Shown here: positions 31,913 through 40,386 of the stretch, piece after piece
Layout: every line of letters starts with the position of its first letter
How positions within the stretch are numbered: position 1 is the first letter of the stretch
NCBI RefSeq assembly: GCF_011369485.1
Contig: NZ_VXCA01000017.1
Span: 124,001-188,000, forward strand
Direction of reading: 5' to 3'
DNA: 64,000 nt
Origin: Pseudomonas atagonensis
GTDB lineage: Bacteria; Pseudomonadota; Gammaproteobacteria; Pseudomonadales; Pseudomonadaceae
The notes under the pieces: generated by a model
Told to the model about the DNA's origin: nothing
Databases searched by the model: none
What the model saw: only the letters and a program-made list of their open reading frames with translations
Position numbers and translations under genes: made by a program

Positions 31913-32491
31913 TCAACCGCCAGTCACCGGGCACGGCCCACCGGCATCGGCCCAGAGTTTGAATTGCGCGACAAATATATCGTGCGGAACCGGTACCGGC
32001 GCGCGCCCTGCCCCGGGGTTCCAGCCCCACAGCACCAGTTTGTCGTCGCTGACGTGTTTGATCAGCGCGGCGAAGTCGCGGTCACCGTTGCTCGAACGAT
32101 CCTTGATCATCGCGCAGAGTTTGTCCGGCGGCAGGCCGATCCAGGCCATTTTGTGCGCGGCGGGCGGCAGGCTCCAGTGCGGCGCCCCCGGTGGCGCATG
32201 AGGGCCGTAACTGGCCGGCGGATTGCTTTCGGCGTGGCAGGTGGCGCACGGCAAACCGGCGGCACCTTTGCCGTCCATGCCGCGCACCACGTTCATCGCG
32301 TGAGGGATGCCGGCGTCAAACTGCAGCGGCGAATCCCCGGGAATATGGCAGTTCTGACAGCGCGGGCTTTGAAAGACTTTTTGAATCGTGCCGAAGGCCT
32401 TCAAGGCTTCCTGATCATCGGCAAACAGGTCCGAGGCATAGCCGCCTAGCCCAAGCAGAATCACCGTCCCCAACAGCAGATGTCGTTTCAT
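31913..32491 (-). CDS. Di-haem cytochrome c-like protein of the ior operon
   Basis: 192 residues with a signal peptide (MKRHLLLGTVILLGLGGYASDLFA) and two CxxCH haem sites, CQNCH and CATCH. It begins 1 base after the stop of the molybdenum hydroxylase large-subunit gene. It is probably the periplasmic electron acceptor of that enzyme, passing electrons to the respiratory chain; the link is inferred from position. Confidence 0.85.
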   Translation of the reverse strand: MKRHLLLGTVILLGLGGYASDLFADDQEALKAFGTIQKVFQSPRCQNCHIPGDSPLQFDAGIPHAMNVVRGMDGKGAAGLPCATCHAESNPPASYGPHAPPGAPHWSLPPAAHKMAWIGLPPDKLCAMIKDRSSNGDRDFAALIKHVSDDKLVLWGWNPGAGRAPVPVPHDIFVAQFKLWADAGGPCPVTGG

Positions 32492-32492
32492 C

Positions 32493-34655
32493 TCACACCC
32501 CCGACAATTGCAGCGGCAACTCACGCAGGCGTTGCCCGGTCAGGGCAAACACCGCGTTGGCCACCGCCGGCGCGGTCGGCGGCACACCGGCCTCGCCGAT
32601 GCCGCCGGGTTTGTCGCTGCTCGGCACGATATGCACTTCAACCAGCGGCATTTCGTTGAGCCGCAACACCTGATAATCGTGGTAATTGGACTGCACGACA
32701 TGCCCGTCCTTGAGCGTCAGTTTGCTGTGCAACGCCATGCCCAGACCGAAGGTGATGCACGATTCCATCTGCGCCGCGATGCTCTGCGGGTTGACCGCAA
32801 TTCCGCAGTCCACCGCGCATACTACCCGATGCACGCGAATCGCCAGATTGTCCTGGGACACCTCGGCGACCTGCGCCACATAACTGCCGAACGATTCGTG
32901 CACGGCCACGCCCAGCGCATGACCGTCCGGCAGCGGCGCTGTCCAGTTGGCCTTCTCCACCGCCAGATTGAGGACGCCGAGATGCCGCGCATGATCCTTG
33001 AGCAGCGTTCGTCGGTATTCCACCGGATCCTTGCCCGCCGCCATGGCCATTTCATCGATCAGCGACTCCATGACAAACGCGGTGTGGCTGTGCCCCACCG
33101 AGCGCAGCCACAGCACGTTGATGCCGGTCTGCGGCGAATGCAGGTCGACCTGATGATGCGCCAGGCCTTTAACGTAAGGGCTGTCGGCCACGCCCTCGAC
33201 CGAGGTCGCGTCGATGCCGTTCTTGACCATCGTCGCCTCAAGCATGGTGCCGGCCATGATCGACTGCCCCACCAGCACATGCTGCCAGCTCGACGGCAAG
33301 CCATCGGCACCGAGGCCAATCCGCGCCTGATGCAGGAACATCGAGCGGTAATAGCCGCCACGGATGTCATCCTCCCGCGACCACACGGTTTTCACCGGCA
33401 TGCCCGCGGCTTTCGCCACTTGCACCGCTTCGGCGACAAAGTCCGACGTCGGGTTGGCGCGGCGGCCAAAACCACCGCCGAGAAATTCGGTGTGAATCTC
33501 GACCTGTTCCGGTTTCAGACCGGTGATCTTGCCGGCGACCATTTGATCCAGTGTCTGAAACTGCGTGCCGGTCCAGATTTCGCACTTCTCTGCGCTGATT
33601 TTCACCGTGCAGTTGAGCGGTTCCATCGGCGCGTGAGCCAGATACGGCACGCTGTATTCGACGTCGATCTTCTTCGCCGCTTTGCCGAAATTGCCCTTGG
33701 CATCCCCGGCCTGCGTGGCGGACGTACCCGGCGTCGCCGCCAGTTTGCGGAAACTTTCCAGCAGTTTTTCGCTGCTCAGATCGGCATGCGGGCCCAGATC
33801 CCAATCGACCTTCAGCGCATCCCGTCCCAGTTTCGCCGCCCAGTAATGTTCGGCAATCACTGCCACACCCGTCGGCACCTGCAGCACCTTGTGCACGCCG
33901 GGCACCGCCAGCGCCTCAGCACCCTCGAAGGATTTGACGCTGGCGCCGAACACTGGCGCGCGCGCGACCATTGCGGTCATCAAGCCGTCGAACTGCACGT
34001 CCATGCCGAATTTGGCGCGGCCGGTGATTTTCTCCGGGGTATCGAGGCGTCTGGTCGGCTTACCAATGATTTTCCAGTCTTTGGCTTGCTTGAAGCTGAT
34101 CGACTTGGGATCCGGCACCGGCAATTGCCCGGCGGCGTCCGCCAGTTCGCCGTAGGTCGCGCGTTTATCGCCGGCGATGACCACGCCGGATTCCGTGCGA
34201 ATCGCCGACGGCGCCACGTCGAATCGCTTGGCCGCCGCCTCGATCAGCATTTGTCGCGCGGTCGCACCCGCCAGTCGATAGCGGTCGAACTCCATCCACG
34301 TCGAGGTCGAGCCGCCAGTGATCTGCATCCCGCCGAAGGCCGGCATGCCGTAATCGGTGGCCGAAGCCGGCGAGTGTTCGACGCGGATTTTCGACCAGTC
34401 GGCGTCGAGTTCTTCGGCGATCAGCATGGTCAGGCCGGTCCAGATGCCCTGCCCCATTTCGGAATGGCCGAGGAGCACGGTGACGCTGTTGTCCGCCGCA
34501 ATCCGTAAAAACGCATTCGGCGCAAAGACCTTGCCTTCATTGTCCGCCGCCAGTGCAAAGCGGTGGGCACCGGGCACCACAAACGCCACCACCAGACCGC
34601 CGCCAAACACGGCGCTGCCCTTGAGAAACCCGCGACGCGATACCGGACTGTTCAT
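32493..34655 (-). CDS. iorB: Molybdenum hydroxylase large subunit (isoquinoline 1-oxidoreductase beta type)
   Basis: 720 residues of the xanthine dehydrogenase / aldehyde oxidase family. A twin-arginine signal (SRRGFLKGS, ATG 34655) points to export of the folded enzyme. Molybdopterin-binding parts include GHSEMGQGIWTGL, GFGRRANPTSDFV and the C-terminal GIGEAGVPPTAPAVANA with the conserved catalytic glutamate (GEAGVP). The substrate is unknown; the IorAB name only describes the family. It is preceded 19 bases upstream by the iron-sulfur subunit and followed by a cytochrome c. Confidence 0.9.
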   Translation of the reverse strand: MNSPVSRRGFLKGSAVFGGGLVVAFVVPGAHRFALAADNEGKVFAPNAFLRIAADNSVTVLLGHSEMGQGIWTGLTMLIAEELDADWSKIRVEHSPASATDYGMPAFGGMQITGGSTSTWMEFDRYRLAGATARQMLIEAAAKRFDVAPSAIRTESGVVIAGDKRATYGELADAAGQLPVPDPKSISFKQAKDWKIIGKPTRRLDTPEKITGRAKFGMDVQFDGLMTAMVARAPVFGASVKSFEGAEALAVPGVHKVLQVPTGVAVIAEHYWAAKLGRDALKVDWDLGPHADLSSEKLLESFRKLAATPGTSATQAGDAKGNFGKAAKKIDVEYSVPYLAHAPMEPLNCTVKISAEKCEIWTGTQFQTLDQMVAGKITGLKPEQVEIHTEFLGGGFGRRANPTSDFVAEAVQVAKAAGMPVKTVWSREDDIRGGYYRSMFLHQARIGLGADGLPSSWQHVLVGQSIMAGTMLEATMVKNGIDATSVEGVADSPYVKGLAHHQVDLHSPQTGINVLWLRSVGHSHTAFVMESLIDEMAMAAGKDPVEYRRTLLKDHARHLGVLNLAVEKANWTAPLPDGHALGVAVHESFGSYVAQVAEVSQDNLAIRVHRVVCAVDCGIAVNPQSIAAQMESCITFGLGMALHSKLTLKDGHVVQSNYHDYQVLRLNEMPLVEVHIVPSSDKPGGIGEAGVPPTAPAVANAVFALTGQRLRELPLQLSGV

Positions 34656-34674
34656 GGTCTCTCTCCCGTCGGGC

Positions 34675-35130
34675 TTAACCGATCTCGGCCGCGCGTTTGA
34701 CCGCTGCGCGGATTCTTGGATAAGTGCCGCAGCGGCAGATGTTGCCGGAGAGCGCCTGATCGATATCGCTGTCGGTGGGTTTGGGGATTTTCGCCAACAA
34801 GGCAGCGGCCGACATGATCTGCCCGGACTGGCAGTAACCGCACTGCACCACGTCGAGTTCGGCCCAGGCCTGCTGCACCGGGTGCGAGCCGTCGCTGGAG
34901 AGGCCTTCGATGGTGAGTATTTTCTGCCCGTGAGCCACCGCCGTGGCCGGGGTGATACAGGCGCGTAACGGCGCGCCATCGACATGCACGGTGCAGGCGC
35001 CGCACTGGGCCATGCCGCAGCCGAATTTGGTACCGGTCAAATGCGCGACGTCGCGCAGGACCCAGAGCAACGGCATGTCCGCCGGGACATCGAGCTCCTG
35101 ATCCTTGCCATTGATGTTCAAGGTCAGCAT
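34675..35130 (-). CDS. iorA: Molybdenum hydroxylase [2Fe-2S] small subunit (isoquinoline 1-oxidoreductase alpha type)
   Basis: 151 residues carrying two [2Fe-2S] clusters: the plant-ferredoxin type ([11 protein letters not shown] ... C) and the second (CGYCQSGQ ... CRCGTY). It starts [14 protein letters not shown] at 35130. It passes electrons from the molybdenum site of the large subunit to the cytochrome c encoded downstream. Confidence 0.93.
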   Translation of the reverse strand: MLTLNINGKDQELDVPADMPLLWVLRDVAHLTGTKFGCGMAQCGACTVHVDGAPLRACITPATAVAHGQKILTIEGLSSDGSHPVQQAWAELDVVQCGYCQSGQIMSAAALLAKIPKPTDSDIDQALSGNICRCGTYPRIRAAVKRAAEIG

Positions 35131-35394
35131 CGGGGATTTCCTCAGACTCACGGTGTTCTGAAGGGGCGTCACTGCGGCCATACAAGCCTGCGCGCGCCTC
35201 GGCTTATCCCTTTCAGCTAAGCGTAATTTGCGCCCGGGGCCAGACGTTGCGACCACCGGTCATGCAGATGTCGACTTTAATCCTACAGTTGATAACGGCT
35301 CGCAAGCCTGCGAGCCGCGCGCACTCGTCATAAGCGAAACCGCTCCGCGAACGCCTTCGCGGGTTATCCACCCTATTGGTCAGGAGTAGCGAAC

Positions 35395-36225
35395 ATGGGA
35401 TTTGTCACCACCCAGGACGGCGTCGAGATTTTCTACAAGGACTGGGGGCCGAAAGACGCCCCGGTGATCCACTTTCACCACGGCTGGCCGCTCAGCTCGG
35501 ACGACTGGGACGCGCAGATGCTGTTCTTCCTCGCCAACGGTTTTCGCGTGATTGCCCATGACCGCCGCGGGCACGGGCGCTCGAGCCAGGTCGGGGACGG
35601 GCACGACATGGATCACTACGCCGACGACGTGCTGGCCGTGGTCAAGCACCTCGGGGTGAAAAACGTCGTGCATGTCGGCCACTCCACCGGCGGCGGTGAA
35701 GTCATTCATTACATCGCCCGCCACGGTCAGGGCAACGTAGCCAAAGGCGTATTGATCAGCGCCGTGCCGCCACTGATGGTCCAGACCGCAAGCAATCCCG
35801 GTGGCTTGCCAAAGTCGGTGTTCGATGATTTTCAGGCGCAACTGGCGGCGAATCGCGCCCAGTTTTACCGCGACATCCCGACCGGCCCGTTCTATGGCTA
35901 CAACCGGCCCGGCGCCAAGCCTTCGGAAGGCATCATCGCCAACTGGTGGCGCCAGGGCATGATCGGCGGGGCCAAGGCGCATTACGACGGGATCGTGGCG
36001 TTTTCCCAGACCGATTTCACCGAAGACCTGAAAAAAGTCACCGTGCCGGTGCTGGTGATGCACGGCGAAGATGACCAGATTGTGCCGTACGCAAACTCGG
36101 GGCCACTGTCGGCGAAGTTACTGCCCAATGGCACGTTGAAGTCGTATCCGGGCTTCCCCCACGGGATGCCGACGACGGAAGCACCGACGATCAATGCTGA
36201 CTTGCTGGCGTTTATTCGCGGGTGA
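35395..36225 (+). CDS. Alpha/beta hydrolase (non-haem haloperoxidase / arylesterase type)
   Basis: 276 residues with the alpha/beta-hydrolase fold. The nucleophile elbow is GHSTGGG, the oxyanion region HGWPLSSDDW, the acid D in VMHGEDDQIVPY and the histidine in FPHGMPTT. This is the cofactor-free bromoperoxidase/esterase branch, so an esterase or perhydrolase activity is likely. AGGAG precedes the ATG. The 264 bases upstream, to the divergent iorA, hold both promoters; I see no clear operator there. Confidence 0.9.
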   Translation: MGFVTTQDGVEIFYKDWGPKDAPVIHFHHGWPLSSDDWDAQMLFFLANGFRVIAHDRRGHGRSSQVGDGHDMDHYADDVLAVVKHLGVKNVVHVGHSTGGGEVIHYIARHGQGNVAKGVLISAVPPLMVQTASNPGGLPKSVFDDFQAQLAANRAQFYRDIPTGPFYGYNRPGAKPSEGIIANWWRQGMIGGAKAHYDGIVAFSQTDFTEDLKKVTVPVLVMHGEDDQIVPYANSGPLSAKLLPNGTLKSYPGFPHGMPTTEAPTINADLLAFIRG

Positions 36226-36247
36226 AAACGGCGGGCGTTTCCTTCCG

Positions 36248-36643
36248 CTAATCCTCGGAACGCCCGCTCTTGTCACGGTCACGCTCGAAGCGGCGCAGCG
36301 ATTCAAACGCCGGCAGCCACGATTCGCGGCGCACGGTCCAGAGTTCGTATGTGGGTTTTAGCTGGTCCGGCGCATCCAGCGAGCCCAGATTCACTTCGAC
36401 TTCGTCACCGCTGCGGGCGAATACCGGTGAGCCGCAGCGTGGGCAAAAGTGTCGTCCGTTGTACTCGCCGGTTGTGCCGCTGACCTTGACGGCGTTTTCG
36501 GGAAATATTGCCGAGCCGTGAAACAGCGCGCCATGGTGTTTGCGGCAATCCATGCAATGGCACAGGCCGATGCGGTACGGCCGCCCCGTTGCCTCGATGC
36601 GCACGTCGCCGCACAGGCAACCGCCGCTGTATTTCTCGTCCAC
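36248..36643 (-). CDS. GFA family protein (glutathione-dependent formaldehyde-activating fold)
   Basis: 131 residues of the Mss4-like GFA fold. Zinc ligands are in the GGCLCGDV, LCHCMDCRK and FCPRCGSPV motifs. I choose the GTG at 36643 because GGAGG stands 6 bases before it, whereas the ATG at 36658 has no comparable site. The family name is historical; a formaldehyde-related activity is not shown for most members. It is convergent with the alpha/beta-hydrolase gene. Confidence 0.85.
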   Translation of the reverse strand: MDEKYSGGCLCGDVRIEATGRPYRIGLCHCMDCRKHHGALFHGSAIFPENAVKVSGTTGEYNGRHFCPRCGSPVFARSGDEVEVNLGSLDAPDQLKPTYELWTVRRESWLPAFESLRRFERDRDKSGRSED

Positions 36644-36750
36644 GTCACACCTCCGCATCCCATGAAAATCCGCTGAGTGAAAATAGCAGCCGCTGCGCCG
36701 AACGCTTACAATCGCGGCCATTTCCGTTAATTAACAGGCTAGTTCGTTTC

Positions 36751-37929
36751 ATGGCGCTCGACCCTTTGACCCTGCTGACCCTTTCGGTCGCCCTCGCCGC
36801 TGCAGCCGCGCTTTATCTGGCGGTGGAGTGGCGCAGCATTCGAGAGCCTTCACTGCTGTTCTGGAGTGCCGGTTTCGCGACGATCACCGTCGGCTCGACG
36901 CTGGCCTTGTTGCGCGCACAGGGTTTTCCGTTGATCGGTATCTGGTTCGCCAACGGTTTGCTGGTGGTCGCACACTGGTTGTTTCTGCTGGGGGTCGCTC
37001 GCTTCACGCAAACCCGCCTGTCGCGTGGCTGGTACCTGATTTTCATGATCTGGCTGGCGCTGTTGTTGCTTCCGGAAGACCCGTCCTGGTCGAAGATCAT
37101 GCTGATGGCCAACTCGCTGCTGGTGGCGTTGCTGATGCTGCGCGCCAGTCTGTTGCTGCGACCGCACGGCAAATCACTGAGCGTGGGCGCCGTGCAGTTG
37201 CGTTACGTGTTGCTGATCCATGGGCTGTTCTATTTCGCCAAGGCCATGACTGCGGTGGTTCCGGGCACATTGATCGATCTGGCGGCGCTGCGTGGCGAAA
37301 TCATTCAGATTTCGCTGGTCGAGGGCGCGATGGCGATCATGTTGATCGCGTTGTCGATGACCGGCACCGAACGCTACCGCCGCGAACAGCAGATCGCCCG
37401 ACTGGCCGCCCGCGACCCGCTGACGGCGCTGTACAATCGCCGCGCTCTGGAAGTACGTGCGCCGCGTTTGTTTATCGACGTTTCCAGTGCCCGCCCCGGC
37501 GCCCTGCTGCTGATCGACATCGACAACTTCAAACTGGTCAACGACCTTCATGGCCACACTGCCGGCGACCGCTTGCTGATCGCCTTGAGTGAAATGATTC
37601 GCGCCGAGCTGCCGCAAGGTGCGCTGGCCGCCCGACTGGGGGGTGATGAGTTCGTGGTTCTGCTGGGCAATGCTTCGCACGAGCGGGTCGTCGAGTTGGG
37701 CAGCACGTTGCGCGAGCAGTTTCACCAGTACGCCGCGCGCACTTTCGTCACCCCGGCGGCGGTGACATTGAGCATCGGCGCCACGCTGTTCGAGCAGGCG
37801 CCGGCTAATCTGACCGCGTTGATCGAGCAAGGCGACGCAGCGTTGTACGAGTCCAAACGGGGCGGCCGCGACCGGATTCGCGTCATCGTGCCGGCGGTTG
37901 CCGAAGATCAAGCGGTGCAGCCCCGCTAG
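36751..37929 (+). CDS. Membrane-bound GGDEF diguanylate cyclase
   Basis: 392 residues. Six or seven hydrophobic segments occupy about residues 1-210 and a GGDEF domain follows, with LLLIDIDNFKLVND and the active-site RLGGDEFVVLL. It should produce cyclic di-GMP in response to a membrane signal. The start is the ATG 36751. It is divergent from the GFA gene; the two starts are about 107 bases apart. Confidence 0.92.
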   Translation: MALDPLTLLTLSVALAAAAALYLAVEWRSIREPSLLFWSAGFATITVGSTLALLRAQGFPLIGIWFANGLLVVAHWLFLLGVARFTQTRLSRGWYLIFMIWLALLLLPEDPSWSKIMLMANSLLVALLMLRASLLLRPHGKSLSVGAVQLRYVLLIHGLFYFAKAMTAVVPGTLIDLAALRGEIIQISLVEGAMAIMLIALSMTGTERYRREQQIARLAARDPLTALYNRRALEVRAPRLFIDVSSARPGALLLIDIDNFKLVNDLHGHTAGDRLLIALSEMIRAELPQGALAARLGGDEFVVLLGNASHERVVELGSTLREQFHQYAARTFVTPAAVTLSIGATLFEQAPANLTALIEQGDAALYESKRGGRDRIRVIVPAVAEDQAVQPR

Positions 37930-37993
37930 TCGCGACCCCGGTGATTGAAGCGCTATGCTTGCCTTGCCCTTCCTTCATCGCAGCGGAATCACC

Positions 37994-38662
37994 ATGAGCG
38001 CCCCCGAATCAACGCTGTTGCAGAGCTGGCACGACAACGCCCAGGCGTGGATCGAAGCGATCCGCAGCGGCGCCATCGAAAGCCGTCGACAAGTTACCGA
38101 TCAGGCCATTCTGCTGGCGATTATGGGCCGTCAACCTGAACGCGTGCTCGACCTCGGCTGTGGCGAAGGCTGGTTGCTGAGGGCGTTGGCCGAGCGGGGT
38201 ATTGAGGCAGTGGGCGTCGATGGCGACGCGACGCTGATCGACGCCGCGCGAACCGCTGGCACTTCACAGGTGCACGTGGCGAGTTATGCGGCGCTGGCCG
38301 AAGCGCAGGTGGACATCGGTCGCGACTACGCGCTGATCTGCGCCAATTTCTCGCTGCTGCATCAGGACATCATTCCGCTGATGGCGGCGATGAACGCCTT
38401 GCTGGCCCCAGGCGGTGCGCTGGTGATTCAGACGCTGCACCCTTGGGCGGTGGCGGCCGGCGATTATCAGGATGGCTGGCGCGAAGAAACCTTCGCCGGA
38501 ATCGCCGGCCAGTGGCAGCCGATGCCGTGGTATTTCCGCACCTTGTCGAGCTGGTTGAATGCGCTGGACATGGCCGGGTTTCGGCTGACCAGCCTGCAGG
38601 AGCCGCAACACCCGCAAAGCGCCGTGCCGCAATCTTTGCTGATGATCGCCGAGCGACGTTAG
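37994..38662 (+). CDS. Class I SAM-dependent methyltransferase
   Basis: 222 residues. The SAM-binding motif I is VLDLGCGEGWLLRAL near residue 50, followed by GVDGDATLIDAAR (motif II acidic residue) and the LLAPGGALVIQTLHP strand. The substrate is not evident; relatives modify small molecules. It follows the diguanylate cyclase gene in the same direction after 64 bases. Confidence 0.88.
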   Translation: MSAPESTLLQSWHDNAQAWIEAIRSGAIESRRQVTDQAILLAIMGRQPERVLDLGCGEGWLLRALAERGIEAVGVDGDATLIDAARTAGTSQVHVASYAALAEAQVDIGRDYALICANFSLLHQDIIPLMAAMNALLAPGGALVIQTLHPWAVAAGDYQDGWREETFAGIAGQWQPMPWYFRTLSSWLNALDMAGFRLTSLQEPQHPQSAVPQSLLMIAERR

Positions 38663-38711
38663 CGCCGCAGGGCTGAATGTTCAGCAGCCCAGCGACACCT
38701 CACCCCTAAAA

Positions 38712-38730
38712 GCAAACCAATATCATTTGC
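38712..38730 (+). promoter_or_regulatory. Possible Fur box upstream of the ECF sigma gene
   Basis: GCAAACCAATATCATTTGC matches 11 of 19 positions of the classical Fur consensus, 77 bases before the sigma-factor start. Iron control of this kind of system is normal, but the match is modest. Confidence 0.4.
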
Positions 38731-38807
38731 GCACCTTCGTGCCTTTTGGTTTAATCGCGACCCATTCTTATTTAGACCCGTAACGGTCGCTCTGGACGCT
38801 TGCTCTG

Positions 38808-39332
38808 ATGACGGTCGCCGACGCCTCTCTCGTGCAAAATCTCTACCTCAGCCATCACCGCTGGCTGCACGAGCTATTGCGCCGGCGGCTGAGTAACGCA
38901 ATGGATGCCGCCGACCTCGCACACGACACCTTCATCCGCGTGCTGAAACGGCCGCAGACGTTCAACGGCGAAGTCCATGAGCGCTCGTATCTGGCGACCA
39001 TTGCCCGGGGCTTGTGCGTTGATCACTGGCGACGCCGGCAACTTGAGCAGACCTGGCTGGAAACCCTCGCCAGCCGTCCACCGGCCGCGCAACCGTCGCT
39101 GGAACAACAGGCGATCATCATCGAAACCCTGCACGAAGTAGATGCGATGTTGCAGCGTCTGCCGCAGCGGGTCAGCGATGCGTTCATCCTCGCGCAGTTG
39201 CACGGTATGCCTTACAGACTGATCGCCGAAGAACTGGGTGTCAGCGAGCGAATGGTCAAAAAGTACCTGGCGCAGGCCTTGATGCATTGCGCGATCCTTG
39301 AAGCTGAACTCGATGGCCTGCTGATTGAATAA
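38808..39332 (+). CDS. ECF sigma factor, FecI/iron-starvation type
   Basis: 174 residues. Region 2 (AADLAHDTFIRVLKRP) and region 4 (LPQRVSDAFILAQLHGMPYRLIAEELGVSERMVKKYLAQAL) are complete. It belongs to the iron-starvation sigma group that responds through FecR to a siderophore bound by an STN-type receptor. The fecR-type gene overlaps its end by 8 bases and the receptor follows, giving the standard three-gene signalling cassette. Confidence 0.93.
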   Translation: MTVADASLVQNLYLSHHRWLHELLRRRLSNAMDAADLAHDTFIRVLKRPQTFNGEVHERSYLATIARGLCVDHWRRRQLEQTWLETLASRPPAAQPSLEQQAIIIETLHEVDAMLQRLPQRVSDAFILAQLHGMPYRLIAEELGVSERMVKKYLAQALMHCAILEAELDGLLIE

Positions 39333-40299
39333 GCCTGCCCACAGCCTCAGCCACGCCAGTCTCGAACAAGCCGCGCAATGGTATGTGCAACTGCACGACG
39401 AACAGGTCGCCGAGCACGAACGCCTGAGTTGGCAGGCATGGCTGGCACAAAGTCCCGAACATCAGGACGCGTGGCGTTATGTCGAACGGGTCGGCCAACG
39501 CTTCGCGCCACTGCAGAACGATAACGAAAGCCACGCCATCAGCCACACCCTGCGCAACACGGCGCGCGCGTCGTTCAGTCGTCGACAGTCGCTCAAAGGC
39601 TTGCTGATTCTCGCGGCGACCGGGCTGAGCGGTCTGGCAGTGTGGCGCGGCTCGCCCCTGGTCAAACGCCTCAGCGCCGACCTGTCGACCGGCACCGGGG
39701 AAACCCGCGAAACCACCCTCAGCGACGGCAGCCGGATCTGGCTCAACGCGCTCAGCGCCCTGAACGTGCGTTTTGACGCCACGCAACGGTTGCTGCAATT
39801 GCGCGCCGGCGAAGTGTTGATCGACACCGCCAAAGACGCCACGCGCCGTTTTGTCGTGGCCACCGAACAGGGCCAGATGCGCGCGTTGGGCACGCGCTTC
39901 AGCGTGTGCCAGAACGACCGCAACACCTTGTTGAATGTCTATCAGGGCGCGGTCGAAGTGCGCAACCTGCAGGGCCAGACCCAAGTGGTGCAGGCCGGGC
40001 AGCAACTGGCTTTCAGTGGCAGTCGATTGGGCATCGCGACCGCCGCCAGCCCATCGCGTGAGGCCTGGCGTCAGGGCCTGTTGCTGGCGGACAACCTGCC
40101 TCTGGGCGAGCTGATTGAAGAACTCGGCCGCTACCGCCCGGGGCACCTGCATTGCGATCCAGAGGTGGCGCAAGTGCCGGTCATGGGTTCGTTCCCGCTC
40201 AGGGACACCGATCAGGCGCTGCGCCTGCTGGAAGCGGCGCTGCCGATCCGCGTCGACAAGACCTTCGACTGGTGGGTCAGCGTCGGCCCGCGTGGCTGA
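39325..40299 (+). CDS. FecR-type transmembrane anti-sigma regulator
   Basis: 324 residues. The cytoplasmic N-terminal part (about 1-85) contains the sigma-binding region with WYVQLHDEQVAEHERLSWQ and AWRYVERVGQRF. One membrane segment (LLILAATGLSGLAVW, about 92-107) and a periplasmic FecR domain (ETTLSDGSRIWLNALSAL) follow, ending in an STN-like tail. It starts at a TTG (39325) that overlaps the sigma gene, a strong sign of coupled translation. Confidence 0.93.
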   Translation: MNKPAHSLSHASLEQAAQWYVQLHDEQVAEHERLSWQAWLAQSPEHQDAWRYVERVGQRFAPLQNDNESHAISHTLRNTARASFSRRQSLKGLLILAATGLSGLAVWRGSPLVKRLSADLSTGTGETRETTLSDGSRIWLNALSALNVRFDATQRLLQLRAGEVLIDTAKDATRRFVVATEQGQMRALGTRFSVCQNDRNTLLNVYQGAVEVRNLQGQTQVVQAGQQLAFSGSRLGIATAASPSREAWRQGLLLADNLPLGELIEELGRYRPGHLHCDPEVAQVPVMGSFPLRDTDQALRLLEAALPIRVDKTFDWWVSVGPRG

Positions 40300-40315
40300 T
40301 TTATTTCGCCTCACG

Positions 40316-40347
40316 GTTCCCTTTTGCTTTGTTCATTCGGTTAACCC
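40316..40347 (+). promoter_or_regulatory. Shared promoter-like element upstream of the STN-type receptor
   Basis: GTTCCC, 14 bases, TTCGGTTAACCC. The same two blocks at the same spacing occur at 56287-56318 in front of the second receptor. The spacing suits a -35/-10 pair for an ECF sigma factor. It ends 39 bases before the receptor start. Confidence 0.65.
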
Positions 40348-40386
40348 TAAGCCGCCCTCACTTCGTTGACCGCCTCCGGGAACTCC

